Shown here piece by piece: positions 1 to 6,072 of a DNA stretch of 44,506 nucleotides; positions within the stretch are counted from its first letter, which is position 1, and each line of letters starts with the position of its first letter. Origin of the DNA: an uncultured Nitrospiraceae bacterium (GTDB taxonomy: Bacteria > Nitrospirota > Thermodesulfovibrionia > Thermodesulfovibrionales > SM23-35); assembly GCA_937138415.1 (NCBI GenBank), contig CAKZPA010000039.1, forward strand, positions 1 through 44,506. Reading direction: 5' to 3'. Made by a program: the position numbers and the translations under genes. Below the pieces are notes generated by a model. The model did no database searches, had not been told where the DNA came from, and was given only the letters and a program-made list of their open reading frames with translations.

Positions 1-388
<388 letters not shown>

Positions 389-430
389 AAGTTTAAAACT
401 GACCAGGGTTTGCTACGCACTTTTTTAGAT

Positions 431-441
431 TTTTCAAAGAA
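431..441 (-). promoter_or_regulatory. rRNA leader boxA-like antitermination site
   Basis: On the minus strand TTCTTTGAAAA lies between the promoter and the 16S gene. It matches the bacterial rRNA boxA consensus (GYTCTTTNAAAA type), which recruits NusB/NusE for antitermination. Confidence 0.6.
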
Positions 442-459
442 CGATGTGCAAGAGCCTAT

Positions 460-489
460 ATGTTAACGGAAGAGAATTTTGTTTGTCAA
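460..489 (-). promoter_or_regulatory. Sigma-70 promoter of the rRNA operon
   Basis: On the minus strand a perfect -35 TTGACA (484-489) and a -10 TAACAT (460-465) are separated by 18 nt. Transcription should start near 452, about 64 nt before the 16S gene. This is the only strong promoter between the upstream terminator (521-546) and 16S. Confidence 0.75.
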
Positions 490-520
490 CCGGAATTCTG
501 CCGAGATGGAAGAACCACAC

Positions 521-546
521 AAAAAAGCCAGGCCCTCGAGCCTGGC
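521..546 (-). terminator. Rho-independent terminator, upstream copy
   Basis: On the minus strand GCCAGG/CCTGGC arms (527-532 and 541-546) enclose an 8-nt spacer that itself contains CTCGAG. The hairpin is followed by six Ts (521-526). It would end transcription entering from 567-700 before the 16S promoter. It is nearly identical to the tRNA-Asn terminator at 4658-4685. Confidence 0.75.
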
Positions 547-566
547 TCCTTAAGAGTGCTGGCTCC
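521..566. repeat. 46-nt direct repeat, copy 1 (tRNA-Asn 3' end + trailer + terminator)
   Basis: 46 nt match 4659-4704 at 45 positions; the single difference is c535 versus t4673. The repeat contains the terminator, the trailer with CTTAAGAGTGC, the CCA and the last four bases of the tRNA-Asn body. The two copies bound a block of broken and accessory genes, as att sites flank an island integrated at a tRNA. A duplicated tRNA transcription-unit end is the alternative. No integrase is visible. Confidence 0.75.
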
Positions 567-639
567 CCGTGTGCAACCCTCTTCATAACCGTTCTCGTTC
601 TCCGGCTGTTAACCGAAAACCTTCAATTTCAACGGGGAG
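563..639 (-). other. tRNA-like relic or structured RNA with acceptor-type stem and CCA
   Basis: On the minus strand this 77-nt segment is closed by a perfect 8-bp stem, CTCCCCGT (632-639) with ACGGGGAG (563-570). It is followed at once by CCA and by the duplicated tRNA-Asn trailer and terminator. Inside, TTCGG-TTAACAG-CCGGA can form an arm with a 5-bp stem and 7-nt loop, like an anticodon arm. No recognisable T-arm follows, so a normal tRNA is unlikely. It may be a decayed tRNA or a short structured RNA ended by the 521-546 terminator. A weak upstream promoter cannot be excluded. Confidence 0.35.
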
Positions 640-704
640 CAGGCCGTTCCCGGGGAGGCGGAAGCGGTGTTAAATGACGGTTCCCCGCCGGATGTCACAA
701 CTCA

Positions 705-1458
705 TCACAGCGCCATCAGAGCGAACACGCCCCAGCCCAGGTACTCACGCGTGTGAGTTACGTAGCGTACGGGTTCCGAGGTCGGTCGGGCTCGAACCTT
801 TTGGGCTGACTCGTCGTCGGGATTGGCTTCAAGCCATCGGCGCATGGTGAGCCATTTGGCCGCTTCGTATCTGTCCCAGCTGTCTTGGTCGGCCAGAACC
901 ATTTTAACGACGTCGTAGCCAAGGCTCCCGAATGATGCGAGAAGTTCGGGGAACATGAGAAAGTCGGAGATCGAGCCGGCAAGACACCCCTTAGCAACTT
1001 CTTCCGTCGGCGGTAACTGCCGCCAGTAGGGTTCGCCGATGAGGATGATCCCTCCTTCCCTCCTGTGCGCAGGCTCCGCGCCAGAAGATCGATAGTGCCG
1101 GCCACTCCCCCGCCGATCCACGTGGCACCGACACAGGCCGCCACATCGACCTTTTCGTCGGAGACATAGCCGGTAGCATCGCCATGGATGAAAGTGACCC
1201 GGTCGGCGATGCCGAGTTCTTCGGCACGGCGTTTCGCTTGGTCGGTGAACAAAGAACTCATGTCGATTCCGGTGCCGATGACGCCGTAATCACGCGCCCA
1301 GGTGCACAGCATCTCCCCCGAACCGCTTCCGAGATCGAGCACCCGGGCCCCGGTTCCAGACGCAGCGCCGCGCCGAGCGTGGCGAGCTTCTCGGGTGTGA
1401 TCGGGTTGTGGATACGGTAAGCGCTTTCTGTGATGCTGAATATCCGTGGGATGTCCAC
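705..1458 (-). pseudogene. Class I SAM-dependent methyltransferase, two frameshifts
   Basis: The start is GTG at 1458, with GAGGAGG at 1468-1474 as ribosome-binding site. The reading begins VDIPRIFSITESAY and passes through a SAM-binding motif I (VLDLGSGSGEM). Later it reads EPYWRQLP and ends WGVFALMAL. Three frames are needed. The first break is in the G/C run near 1345-1352, where one extra G would restore EPGARVLDLGSG. The second is an exact 8-bp tandem duplication (1049-1056 and 1057-1064, AGGAGGGA twice on the coding strand); removing one copy restores TGGIILIGEPYW. Rossmann-fold methyltransferases of this kind are ~250 residues, as here once repaired. The substrate is unknown. It lies in the decayed block between the two tRNA-Asn-end repeats. 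Confidence 0.8.
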
Positions 1459-1579
1459 TGTGGAAAACCTCCTCAAGAATATGAATAGATTCGGTCACTG
1501 CATAACATAACTAGTGGCAGATGCAACGGCAGTGTACTAAAGCCAAAAAGGGCCGTGTCGTCGACATCTTGTAGAAAGC

Positions 1580-2165
1580 TCATCGGGTCTCTCCCGATTT
1601 CAGAAGCCGCTCCGCCGGCTCCAATGCGTCCACCGGCTGGAAACACTCCGGACGAGGACGGCGCACATTCGGTTGTCCCGCTTCTGGTCGGCAATTGAGC
1701 AAGGATTCGACTCATTGGCCGGGGACGGCGTTTCGGCCGTATACAGCGCGCCACGGATCGCGGCGTTGGTGTCGGTGTCTCCCCCGCGCATGACGGTGTC
1801 CGTCATGGTATGGGTCGACCCAAGATAATCGATCCTGGGGCATTTGAGAAGGTCGCTTTCGACACTTCTCAGGGCACAAAGGGCCTCTGGAATTTAAACG
1901 GCCACACCCTATGGAATTTTATTGACCTTTGAGGCCGCCCAGGTCACGATCTGCTCGTACGGGTTTCGGGCGTCGCACCCACGGCGGACGGCATGGGCAA
2001 TCGCCGTCGTGAACAATACGTTGGCTTGCCGGCAGACCGGACGGGGATGGGTGATCGCCGCGTCCTGCCGTGCCCACTCGGCAACCAACTCAGTGTCATG
2101 GTTGGCTCAGAAGATGCCCAACGGGCTGATTTTCGTCATCGCGCCGTTGCACTTCAAGGTCTAGC
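1580..2165 (-). pseudogene. ADP-ribosylglycohydrolase (DraG-like), C-terminal remnant
   Basis: Minus-strand translation, stitched across frames, gives family blocks in the right order: CNGAMTKISPLGIF, then AAITHPRPVCRQAN, then the signature RGGDTDTNAAIRGAL, then VPGQ-stop-VESLLNCRPEAG and PRPECFQPVDALEPAERLL. In this family the GDTDTNAA segment binds the dinuclear metal site that cleaves ADP-ribose from proteins or nucleic acids. There are in-frame stops (after PLGIF, after SKVNKIP, and a TGA where family members have Trp) and at least one frameshift. The N-terminal half is missing and the fragment abuts an unrelated plus-strand fragment near 2165. This is a dead gene. The next upstream gene on the same strand would have lain to its right but is gone. 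Confidence 0.75.
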
Positions 2166-2488
2166 ACATTTTCCGGGTCAGTTACAAAACCGTTCTCTCG
2201 CGTCTTCTGGAATAAAGGGCGGTGGACAAGTCCATCTGGATGAAGTTTAACACGGCCTATACGCAACACTTCAACCAGAAGCTTTCCTTCAAGGAAGAAC
2301 CGATGGGCATCAATCCGGCGGAGCCGTTCGGGAGGAAAAGCTTCGATTTCTACGAATACCGATTCAAACCCCTGACCAGGGAAGCGGTGGAAAAGGATAA
2401 GATATCGCTCAGCCGCGGCGCGGAGATGCTTCTGATCAGCATTGAGGAGATGCAGGATTGGCAGCGCAACTGGGAGGTCCTCCTGTGA
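2166..2488 (+). pseudogene. ImmA/IrrE-type (M78) metallopeptidase or HTH-peptidase, C-terminal fragment
   Basis: Translation reads HIFRVSYKTVLSRLLE, then a TAA stop at 2213-2215, then continues in the same frame with AVDKSIWMKFNTAY and ends REAVEKDKISLSRGAEMLLISIEEM followed by a short tail. The pattern 'VSYxTVLxRL' followed by 'A..xxxISLSRaAEmLxxSxEEM' is typical of the C-terminal part of ImmA/IrrE-like peptidases that act with XRE-family repressors on mobile elements. The HEXXH metal site and any HTH domain would lie upstream and are absent. A shorter reading from GTG 2222 (88 residues) is open but has no good ribosome-binding site. It meets the DraG remnant tail to head at about 2165, so the junction is probably a deletion or rearrangement scar. 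Confidence 0.5.
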
Positions 2489-2569
2489 TCGATGCACCAG
2501 GAAAGTCGCTTGCTTTTTAGGGCAACATGAATTAGACTAGTTTCAGACCGGTTTGTTTGGAGGTGCTTT

Positions 2570-2809
2570 ATGGGAACCGTCGGAGCCTATGAGGCAAAAA
2601 CACACCTCACCAAACTTTTGGAGCGTGTTGCCAAGGGTGAGAAAATAACGATTACAAAACACGGCGTGCCCGTGGCAACACTGCAACCCGCCGACTCGTC
2701 GAAAAAGACGCCCGTGCGCGACATCATCGATCAGTTGAAGCGGTTTCGAAGCGGCCACCGCCTCGACGGACTTTCTATCCGAGACATGATCGAGGAAGGA
2801 AGACGCTGA
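2570..2809 (+). CDS. Phd/YefM-family antitoxin
   Basis: This 79-residue protein begins MGTVGAYEAKTHLTKLLERV, the typical Phd/YefM fold: a short strand, then 'EAKTHLxxLLxxVxxGExxxIxxxGxPVAxL' (about residues 7-42). The fold binds the toxin-operon promoter as a dimer. The C-terminal half (about 48-79) is polar and would wrap and neutralise the partner toxin. A good ribosome-binding site (GGAGG) lies 7-8 nt before the ATG. The stop codon overlaps the start of the downstream PIN-domain gene by one base (TGATG), the usual coupling in these operons. Expression is expected to be autorepressed by the complex, although I see no clear operator palindrome. The pair is intact although its neighbours are decayed. 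Confidence 0.9.
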   Translation: MGTVGAYEAKTHLTKLLERVAKGEKITITKHGVPVATLQPADSSKKTPVRDIIDQLKRFRSGHRLDGLSIRDMIEEGRR

Positions 2810-3240
2810 TGCCCGCACGGTTTGTGGTCGACACCTCGGTGGTCATGTCTTGGTGCTTCGAGGAGGAGGGAAACAGTTACGCGGAGGCTGTCCTCGAAAG
2901 CCTCGAATTTGCGGAGGCTTTCGTGCCCGCTATCTGGCCGCTTGAGGTGGGTAATGTTCTGCTTGTGGCTGAAAGGAAAAAGCGCCTCACCCAGGCCGCG
3001 GTCGTCCGCTTTCTCGCCCTTTTGAGCGGATTGCCCATTACCGTGGAGCAGGAAACTCCCGAGCGGATGCTCAAGGAGATCGTTTCGCTCGCGCGGGAAC
3101 ACGGACGTTCCACCTATGACGCCTCTTACCTGGACCTCGCCATGAGGTTCGATCTTCCCATCGCCACAGTGGACGCATCCCTTCTAAAAGTCACGAAAAA
3201 ATGCAAAGTCCCGGCCTTTGACCCGGCTCGAGCGCGCTAG
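2809..3240 (+). CDS. vapC: VapC-type PIN-domain toxin (ribonuclease)
   Basis: This 143-residue PIN-domain protein has the expected acidic metal-binding residues: Asp8 (FVVDTSV), Glu46 (WPLEVGN), Asp104 (TYDASYLDLA) and Asp122 (IATVDASLL). VapC toxins are Mg2+-dependent endoribonucleases, often cutting tRNA anticodon loops or 23S rRNA, and are held inactive by the antitoxin. The gene starts on the last base of the antitoxin stop codon, so the two are translationally coupled. Its 3' end overlaps the converging DUF2924 remnant (3184-3835) by 57 nt. All four catalytic positions are present, so the toxin should be active. Its RNA target cannot be read from the sequence. Confidence 0.92.
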   Translation: MPARFVVDTSVVMSWCFEEEGNSYAEAVLESLEFAEAFVPAIWPLEVGNVLLVAERKKRLTQAAVVRFLALLSGLPITVEQETPERMLKEIVSLAREHGRSTYDASYLDLAMRFDLPIATVDASLLKVTKKCKVPAFDPARAR

Positions 3241-3835
3241 CATCATAACATCGCGCGGATGGCCCGGCGGTAGTTCTCGATATTTGATGTGCACCCCTTT
3301 TCTTCCGCTCCTCCTCTCGGATTTGCGGCTCCCGCCTCTGGCCGCGCCATCGGCGATGCCGAAGAAGAGGAACCCGTTCCACTTGTTCCCGGTGACCTCC
3401 TGGGCGATGGCTGAGAGGGACTTGTACCATCGGCCGTCGAACTCGAAGCCGTTGTCGAGGACCTTGACCACGATGTCGCGGCCTTGGAACTCGCGGGCGA
3501 GCAGAGTTCCGGGCAGAGGCAGCCTTGGGTCGCGAGGGGGATATGGGGCCGGTCGCCGTTCTCGCTTTGACCTCGGCGGAACCCGATGCGACCGGGTCAC
3601 GCGGAGACCGCGTTCTCAGGTCGGCATCATTGGTCGGTTCCTCAGCCCCGCGCCGGGCCTGCTCCGAAAGGTCACCCTCCGCCAAGGCCTGGATACGCCG
3701 GGCGATTCGCTTGCGAAGAGACTCCTTGTGGCAGGAGCGGGTCTCTTCTCCGAAGACCTCGATGTACTTATCTCGGAGCTCTCCCACAGTCATCCGGGAG
3801 AGCCCCTGAACCTCTTGATACGTTACTGTTTCCAT
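3184..3835 (-). pseudogene. DUF2924 family protein, frameshifted
   Basis: ATG at 3835 follows a good ribosome-binding site (AAGGAGG on minus). The N-terminal frame reads METVTYQEVQGLSRMTVGEL, then RDKYIEVFGEE, SLRKRIARRIQALAEGDLSE and ANDADLR-like NDADLR. The C-terminal half, in another frame, reads RDPRLPLPGTLLAREFQGRD, then VLDNGFEFDGRWYKSLSAIA and VTGNKWNGFLFFG. Together these match DUF2924, a protein of unknown function that commonly sits beside phage-type serine recombinases. The break lies near the G5 run at 3536-3540. No recombinase is present here. The gene converges on vapC and overlaps it by 57 nt. It could be a one-base sequencing slip, but neighbouring genes are also broken, which favours true decay. 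Confidence 0.75.
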
Positions 3836-4119
3836 GCGAAACCTCCTTGGTTCATGGGCTTCGCCCCGGCCGGCGGTCCGTCCGACACCACTCGAAGGTG
3901 ATGTCGTCGGCACCCACAATGGTCTCCGTTCTCACGGCCGTTTCCGCCGTCTGGTAATCCGTCTTCGCCGGACCTACTGGTCCGGCTTTCGGCAGATACC
4001 TACCGGAGGGGAGTTCAAAATGTCGAAGCGGATGCCCGGATGCAACCAGGCTGTTAAACAAGGCGACTCGAAAAACGGAGAACGGGAGAATTCGGAAAGG
4101 ACATTTTCGGTGAGCGCCC

Positions 4120-4136
4120 GCAACCCCCAGGGTTGC
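4120..4136. repeat. 17-nt palindrome, 7-bp stem and 3-nt loop
   Basis: GCAACCC-CCA-GGGTTGC is a perfect hairpin. It has the same geometry (7-bp stem, 3-nt loop) as the TCCCGC palindromes at 4349, 4382 and 4838, but a different sequence. Confidence 0.6.
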
Positions 4137-4195
4137 ACCCGCCCCCGGACTATAGGCTTCGAAACGGAGAATCAGGGTAAATGTACGGGCGGGCG

Positions 4196-4232
4196 CTTGC
4201 CTGTGCCGTGCTCGGCACGGCAGACAGGTAAG
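4196..4232. repeat. 37-nt imperfect palindrome (REP-like)
   Basis: CTTGCCTGTGCCGTGC and GCACGGCAGACAGGTAAG form a long stem with a 3-nt loop (TCG), one mismatch and a 2-nt bulge. Palindromes of this type are often dispersed intergenic repeats. No T-tract follows on either strand, so it is not an obvious intrinsic terminator. Confidence 0.55.
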
Positions 4233-4258
4233 TCGGAGTGGGCACGCCTGAAACGACG

Positions 4259-4288
4259 AGACCCCGAGGGGATCACCCCACGGGGTCT
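4259..4288. repeat. 30-nt hairpin
   Basis: AGACCCCG (4259-4266) pairs with CGGGGTCT (4281-4288), and GGGG/CCCC pairs inside around an ATCA loop, with one A-A mismatch between. It lies 25 nt beyond the GIY-YIG stop. It has no T-run, so a role in ending that transcript is possible but unproven. Confidence 0.5.
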
Positions 4289-4312
4289 TGCGTTAAACAA
4301 GAACCGCTGAAG

Positions 4313-4657
4313 TCAGCGGACTGAAATCTGGCTATTGGGGAGGGATTCTCCCGCTGGAAGCGGGACCGACCAAGTGGTTAATCCCGCCGGGGGCGGGACT
4401 CTCGGCGGGGATATGGTCGAGAGGTATCGCTCTATGCCTCTTTTCTTGATGTGGGTTTCGAGTCTCATAGCCTCGATGCGGGAGTGGCAAGGCATCTGCC
4501 ACACTAATCTCCACGGACCGAGGAATTTCTTTGTCCATTTTTCACCCGAACGATCCGGATCATTGTGTTCTTGCAGACGCCTGGGGAGGTATGCGGTCTG
4601 CCCGCAGTAGTAGCGGCCGGTTTTTTCACTCTGGAGGATGTAGACCCAATAGGTCAT
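4313..4657 (-). CDS. GIY-YIG nuclease-superfamily protein with repeat-encoded tail
   Basis: This 114-residue protein begins MTYWVYILQSEKTGRYYCGQ, a single-domain GIY-YIG fold of the short UvrC N-terminal-like (URI) group. The motif pair is 'YVYIL' (here WVYIL) with 'YYCG'. Then come the conserved LPRRLQEHN, GEKWTKKF, and an 'EAMRLETHIKKRGIERYL' helix carrying the catalytic Glu. The domain normally ends near residue 80. The remaining ~33 residues (PPRVPPPAGLTTWSVPLPAG and on) are encoded by a tRNA-Asn-derived repeat at 4336-4404, so the tail is probably accidental. The ATG follows directly on the T-tract of the tRNA-Asn terminator, with no Shine-Dalgarno sequence, so expression would need read-through or an internal start. 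Function is unknown. Small GIY-YIG genes are often found beside tRNA genes in environmental genomes. Confidence 0.85.
   Translation of the reverse strand: MTYWVYILQSEKTGRYYCGQTAYLPRRLQEHNDPDRSGEKWTKKFLGPWRLVWQMPCHSRIEAMRLETHIKKRGIERYLSTISPPRVPPPAGLTTWSVPLPAGESLPNSQISVR
4336..4404 (-). repeat. tRNA-Asn-derived element B, two arms replaced by 17-nt palindromes
   Basis: Read on plus, TGGGGAGGGATTC (4336-4348) matches tRNA-Asn 4706-4718. The palindrome TCCCGCTGGAAGCGGGA (4349-4365) then stands where the tRNA has GAACCC of the T-arm. CCGACCAAGTGGTTAA (4366-4381) matches tRNA-Asn again. A second palindrome, TCCCGCCGGGGGCGGGA (4382-4398), stands in place of the 10-nt anticodon-arm half. CTCT then resumes. 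So two tRNA arms are swapped for hairpins while the flanks keep tRNA identity. The element overlaps the 3' end of the GIY-YIG coding region. Confidence 0.75.
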
Positions 4658-4685
4658 AAAAAAAGCCAGGCCTTCGAGCCTGGCT
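4658..4685 (-). terminator. Rho-independent terminator of tRNA-Asn
   Basis: On the minus strand AGCCAGGC-TCGA-AGGCCTGGCT forms a stable hairpin followed by seven Ts (4658-4664). It lies 12 nt after the tRNA CCA. The next three bases are the ATG of the GIY-YIG gene. Confidence 0.85.
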
Positions 4686-4704
4686 CCTTAAGAGTGCTGG
4701 CTCC
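4659..4704. repeat. 46-nt direct repeat, copy 2
   Basis: This copy is attached to the intact tRNA-Asn gene and contains its last four bases, CCA, trailer and terminator. It matches 521-566 at 45 of 46 positions. The two copies are about 4.1 kb apart in the same orientation. Confidence 0.8.
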
Positions 4705-4773
4705 TGGGGAGGGATTCGAACCCCCGACCAAGTGGTTAACAGCCACCCGCTCTGCCGGCTGAGCTACCCAGGA
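4698..4773 (-). tRNA. tRNA-Asn (GTT)
   Basis: A 76-nt cloverleaf: acceptor TCCTGGG/CCCAGGA, D-arm with GCTCAGCCGGCAGAGC, anticodon loop CTGTTAA giving GTT (Asn), T-arm GGGGGTTCGAATCCCTCC, discriminator G and an encoded CCA. It is transcribed from the promoter at 4949-4977 together with the upstream relic at 4802-4878, and is ended by the hairpin at 4658-4685. Confidence 0.95.
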
Positions 4774-4801
4774 ATAGGTTAATCCGTGACTCCTTTCCTC
4801 A

Positions 4802-4878
4802 TCCGGGGAGCTCATGCCTGACCGACCGAGTGGTTAATCCCGCCGGGGGCGGGACTCTGCCGGCTGAGCTACCCAGGA
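4802..4878 (-). pseudogene. tRNA-Asn pseudogene (element C), palindrome in the anticodon arm
   Basis: The 5' 24 nt (TCCTGGGTAGCTCAGCCGGC and four more) are identical to tRNA-Asn. The 5' half of the anticodon arm is then replaced by TCCCGCCCCCGGCGGGA (4838-4854). TTAACCACTCGGTCGG resembles the tRNA, and the T-arm is replaced by unrelated bases. The 3' acceptor CCCCGGA (4802-4808) still pairs with TCCTGGG except at one position, and the overall length is 77 nt. The anticodon is lost, so it cannot decode. It lies between the promoter and the functional tRNA-Asn, so it should be co-transcribed. Confidence 0.75.
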
Positions 4879-4948
4879 ATCGTCCTCAGGAACATGCTCG
4901 ACCACCACTCACATCACTCCCGAGGCCGAGCATGCAAGACAGCTATTC

Positions 4949-4977
4949 TTTATAGCAAACGCCGAGTCTATTGTCAA
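4949..4977 (-). promoter_or_regulatory. Sigma-70 promoter of the tRNA-Asn unit
   Basis: On the minus strand TTGACA (4972-4977), a 17-nt spacer and TATAAA (4949-4954) form a near-consensus promoter with a predicted start near 4942. The -35 overlaps the stop codon of leuB, so this promoter is embedded in the 3' end of the upstream gene. Confidence 0.75.
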
Positions 4978-6047
4978 TCGACAGGCAGTTCGGTAGCGTA
5001 TCTTGCGACAAGATCGCCCACCTCGCTCGTCCCGTACCCCATCTTTCCCGCGGCGAGACTCTTCAGGTGCTTTCCGGTAACTTCGATGACCGCACTCTCG
5101 ACCAGCTCCGCTGCTTTCTGTTCGCCCAGGTATTCGAGCATCATTCCCCCCGCACAAATCGCCGCTAAAGGATTCACGACGTTCTTCCCCGTGTATTTCG
5201 GCGCCGAGCCGCCGATCGGCTCGAACATCGAGACACCGTCCGGATTGATATTTCCGCCGGCAGCGATGCCCATACCGCCCTGGATCATCGCCCCGAGATC
5301 CGTAATGATATCGCCGAACATATTGTCCGTTACGATGACATCGAACCACTCCGGATTCTTCACGAACCACATCGTCATTGCATCGACGTGTGCGTAGTCC
5401 ACCGCGACGTCCGGATATTCTTTCGCCACATCGTAAAAAACCCTCTCCCAAAGATCGAACGCATAGGTGAGAACATTCGTCTTTCCGCAGAGGGTCAGCT
5501 TCCTCGCCTTGTTCCTTTTCCGGCAATACTCGAAAGCGAACCGAATGCAGCGTTCGACACCTTTCCTCGTATTGATCGACTCCTGGATGGCGACTTCGTC
5601 CGGCGTCCCTTTCCTGAGGACGCCGCCTGCCCCGGCGTAAAGACCCTCCGTATTTTCGCGGACTACGACGAAATCGATGTCTTCGGGTTTTTTATTTTTC
5701 AGCGGACAGTCGACGCCCGGATAGAGCTTGACCGGTCGCAAGTTGATGTACTGGTCGAGTTCAAAGCGGAGCCTGAGGAGGATTCCCTTTTCGAGGATGC
5801 CGGGCTTGACGTCCGGATGACCGATGGCGCCGAGATAGATCGCGTCATAGCCCCGGAGTTCATCGATGGCTCCATCGGGCAGTGTCTCCCCCGTCCTCAA
5901 ATAACGGCTACCGCCGAAGTCGTACTCATGGAAATCAAGTTTGAGGCCGCAACGCGAAGAAACCGCGTCGAGCACTTTCCTCCCTTCACGGATAACCTCT
6001 GGTCCGGTTCCATCTCCGGGAATGACCGCTACGCGATATGTCTTCAT
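4974..6047 (-). CDS. leuB: 3-isopropylmalate dehydrogenase
   Basis: This 357-residue enzyme begins MKTYRVAVIPGDGTGPEVI. It belongs to the isocitrate/isopropylmalate dehydrogenase family, which oxidatively decarboxylates 3-isopropylmalate with NAD+ in cytosolic leucine synthesis. Family marks include LRFELDQYINLRPVKLYPG, VVRENTEGLYAG, KTNVLTYAFDLW, the metal-binding VTDNMFGDIITDLGA and the nucleotide-site GGSAPKYTGKNVVNPLA. A ribosome-binding site (GGGAGGAGA) precedes the ATG. It lies 25 nt after leuD on the same strand, so they form an operon. The sequence resembles the archaeal/deltaproteobacterial type 2 group; homoisocitrate or tartrate/malate dehydrogenase activity is the main alternative. 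Pairing with leuD supports leucine synthesis. Confidence 0.92.
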   Translation of the reverse strand: MKTYRVAVIPGDGTGPEVIREGRKVLDAVSSRCGLKLDFHEYDFGGSRYLRTGETLPDGAIDELRGYDAIYLGAIGHPDVKPGILEKGILLRLRFELDQYINLRPVKLYPGVDCPLKNKKPEDIDFVVVRENTEGLYAGAGGVLRKGTPDEVAIQESINTRKGVERCIRFAFEYCRKRNKARKLTLCGKTNVLTYAFDLWERVFYDVAKEYPDVAVDYAHVDAMTMWFVKNPEWFDVIVTDNMFGDIITDLGAMIQGGMGIAAGGNINPDGVSMFEPIGGSAPKYTGKNVVNPLAAICAGGMMLEYLGEQKAAELVESAVIEVTGKHLKSLAAGKMGYGTSEVGDLVARYATELPVD

Positions 6048-6072
6048 CGACTCTCCTCCCGCTCGTCTTTCC

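Larger units (their letters stand above)
3836..4312. other. Non-coding stretch with several hairpins, no supported gene
   Basis: I see no protein gene I can support in this ~475-nt stretch between the DUF2924 remnant and the GIY-YIG gene. A 69-codon minus-strand reading (3852-4061) is open but unrecognised. The stretch holds three separate inverted repeats (4120-4136, 4196-4232, 4259-4288), listed individually. Confidence 0.5.

Noticed and set aside
1580-2165. TGA codons at family-conserved Trp/Gly positions in the DraG remnant, possibly a recoded genetic code or selenocysteine
   Set aside because: Intact genes such as ampG, rmlD and the antitoxin end in TGA, the remnant also has a TAA-type stop and frameshifts, and no SECIS-like hairpin stands out; decay is simpler.
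3852-4061. 69-codon minus-strand frame upstream of the DUF2924 remnant
   Set aside because: No recognisable domain, no ribosome-binding site, and it overlaps hairpin-rich DNA; it could be a small mobile-element gene but is not supported.
521-4704. A complete integrative element at tRNA-Asn
   Set aside because: No integrase, relaxase or phage structural gene is present; only repeats and remnants support an insertion, so a functional element is not claimed.
4565-4762. Plus-strand reading through the GIY-YIG gene and tRNA-Asn, ending GEGFEPPTKWLTATRSAG
   Set aside because: The tail is the antisense translation of the tRNA T-arm and anticodon arm; such peptides are well-known annotation artefacts.
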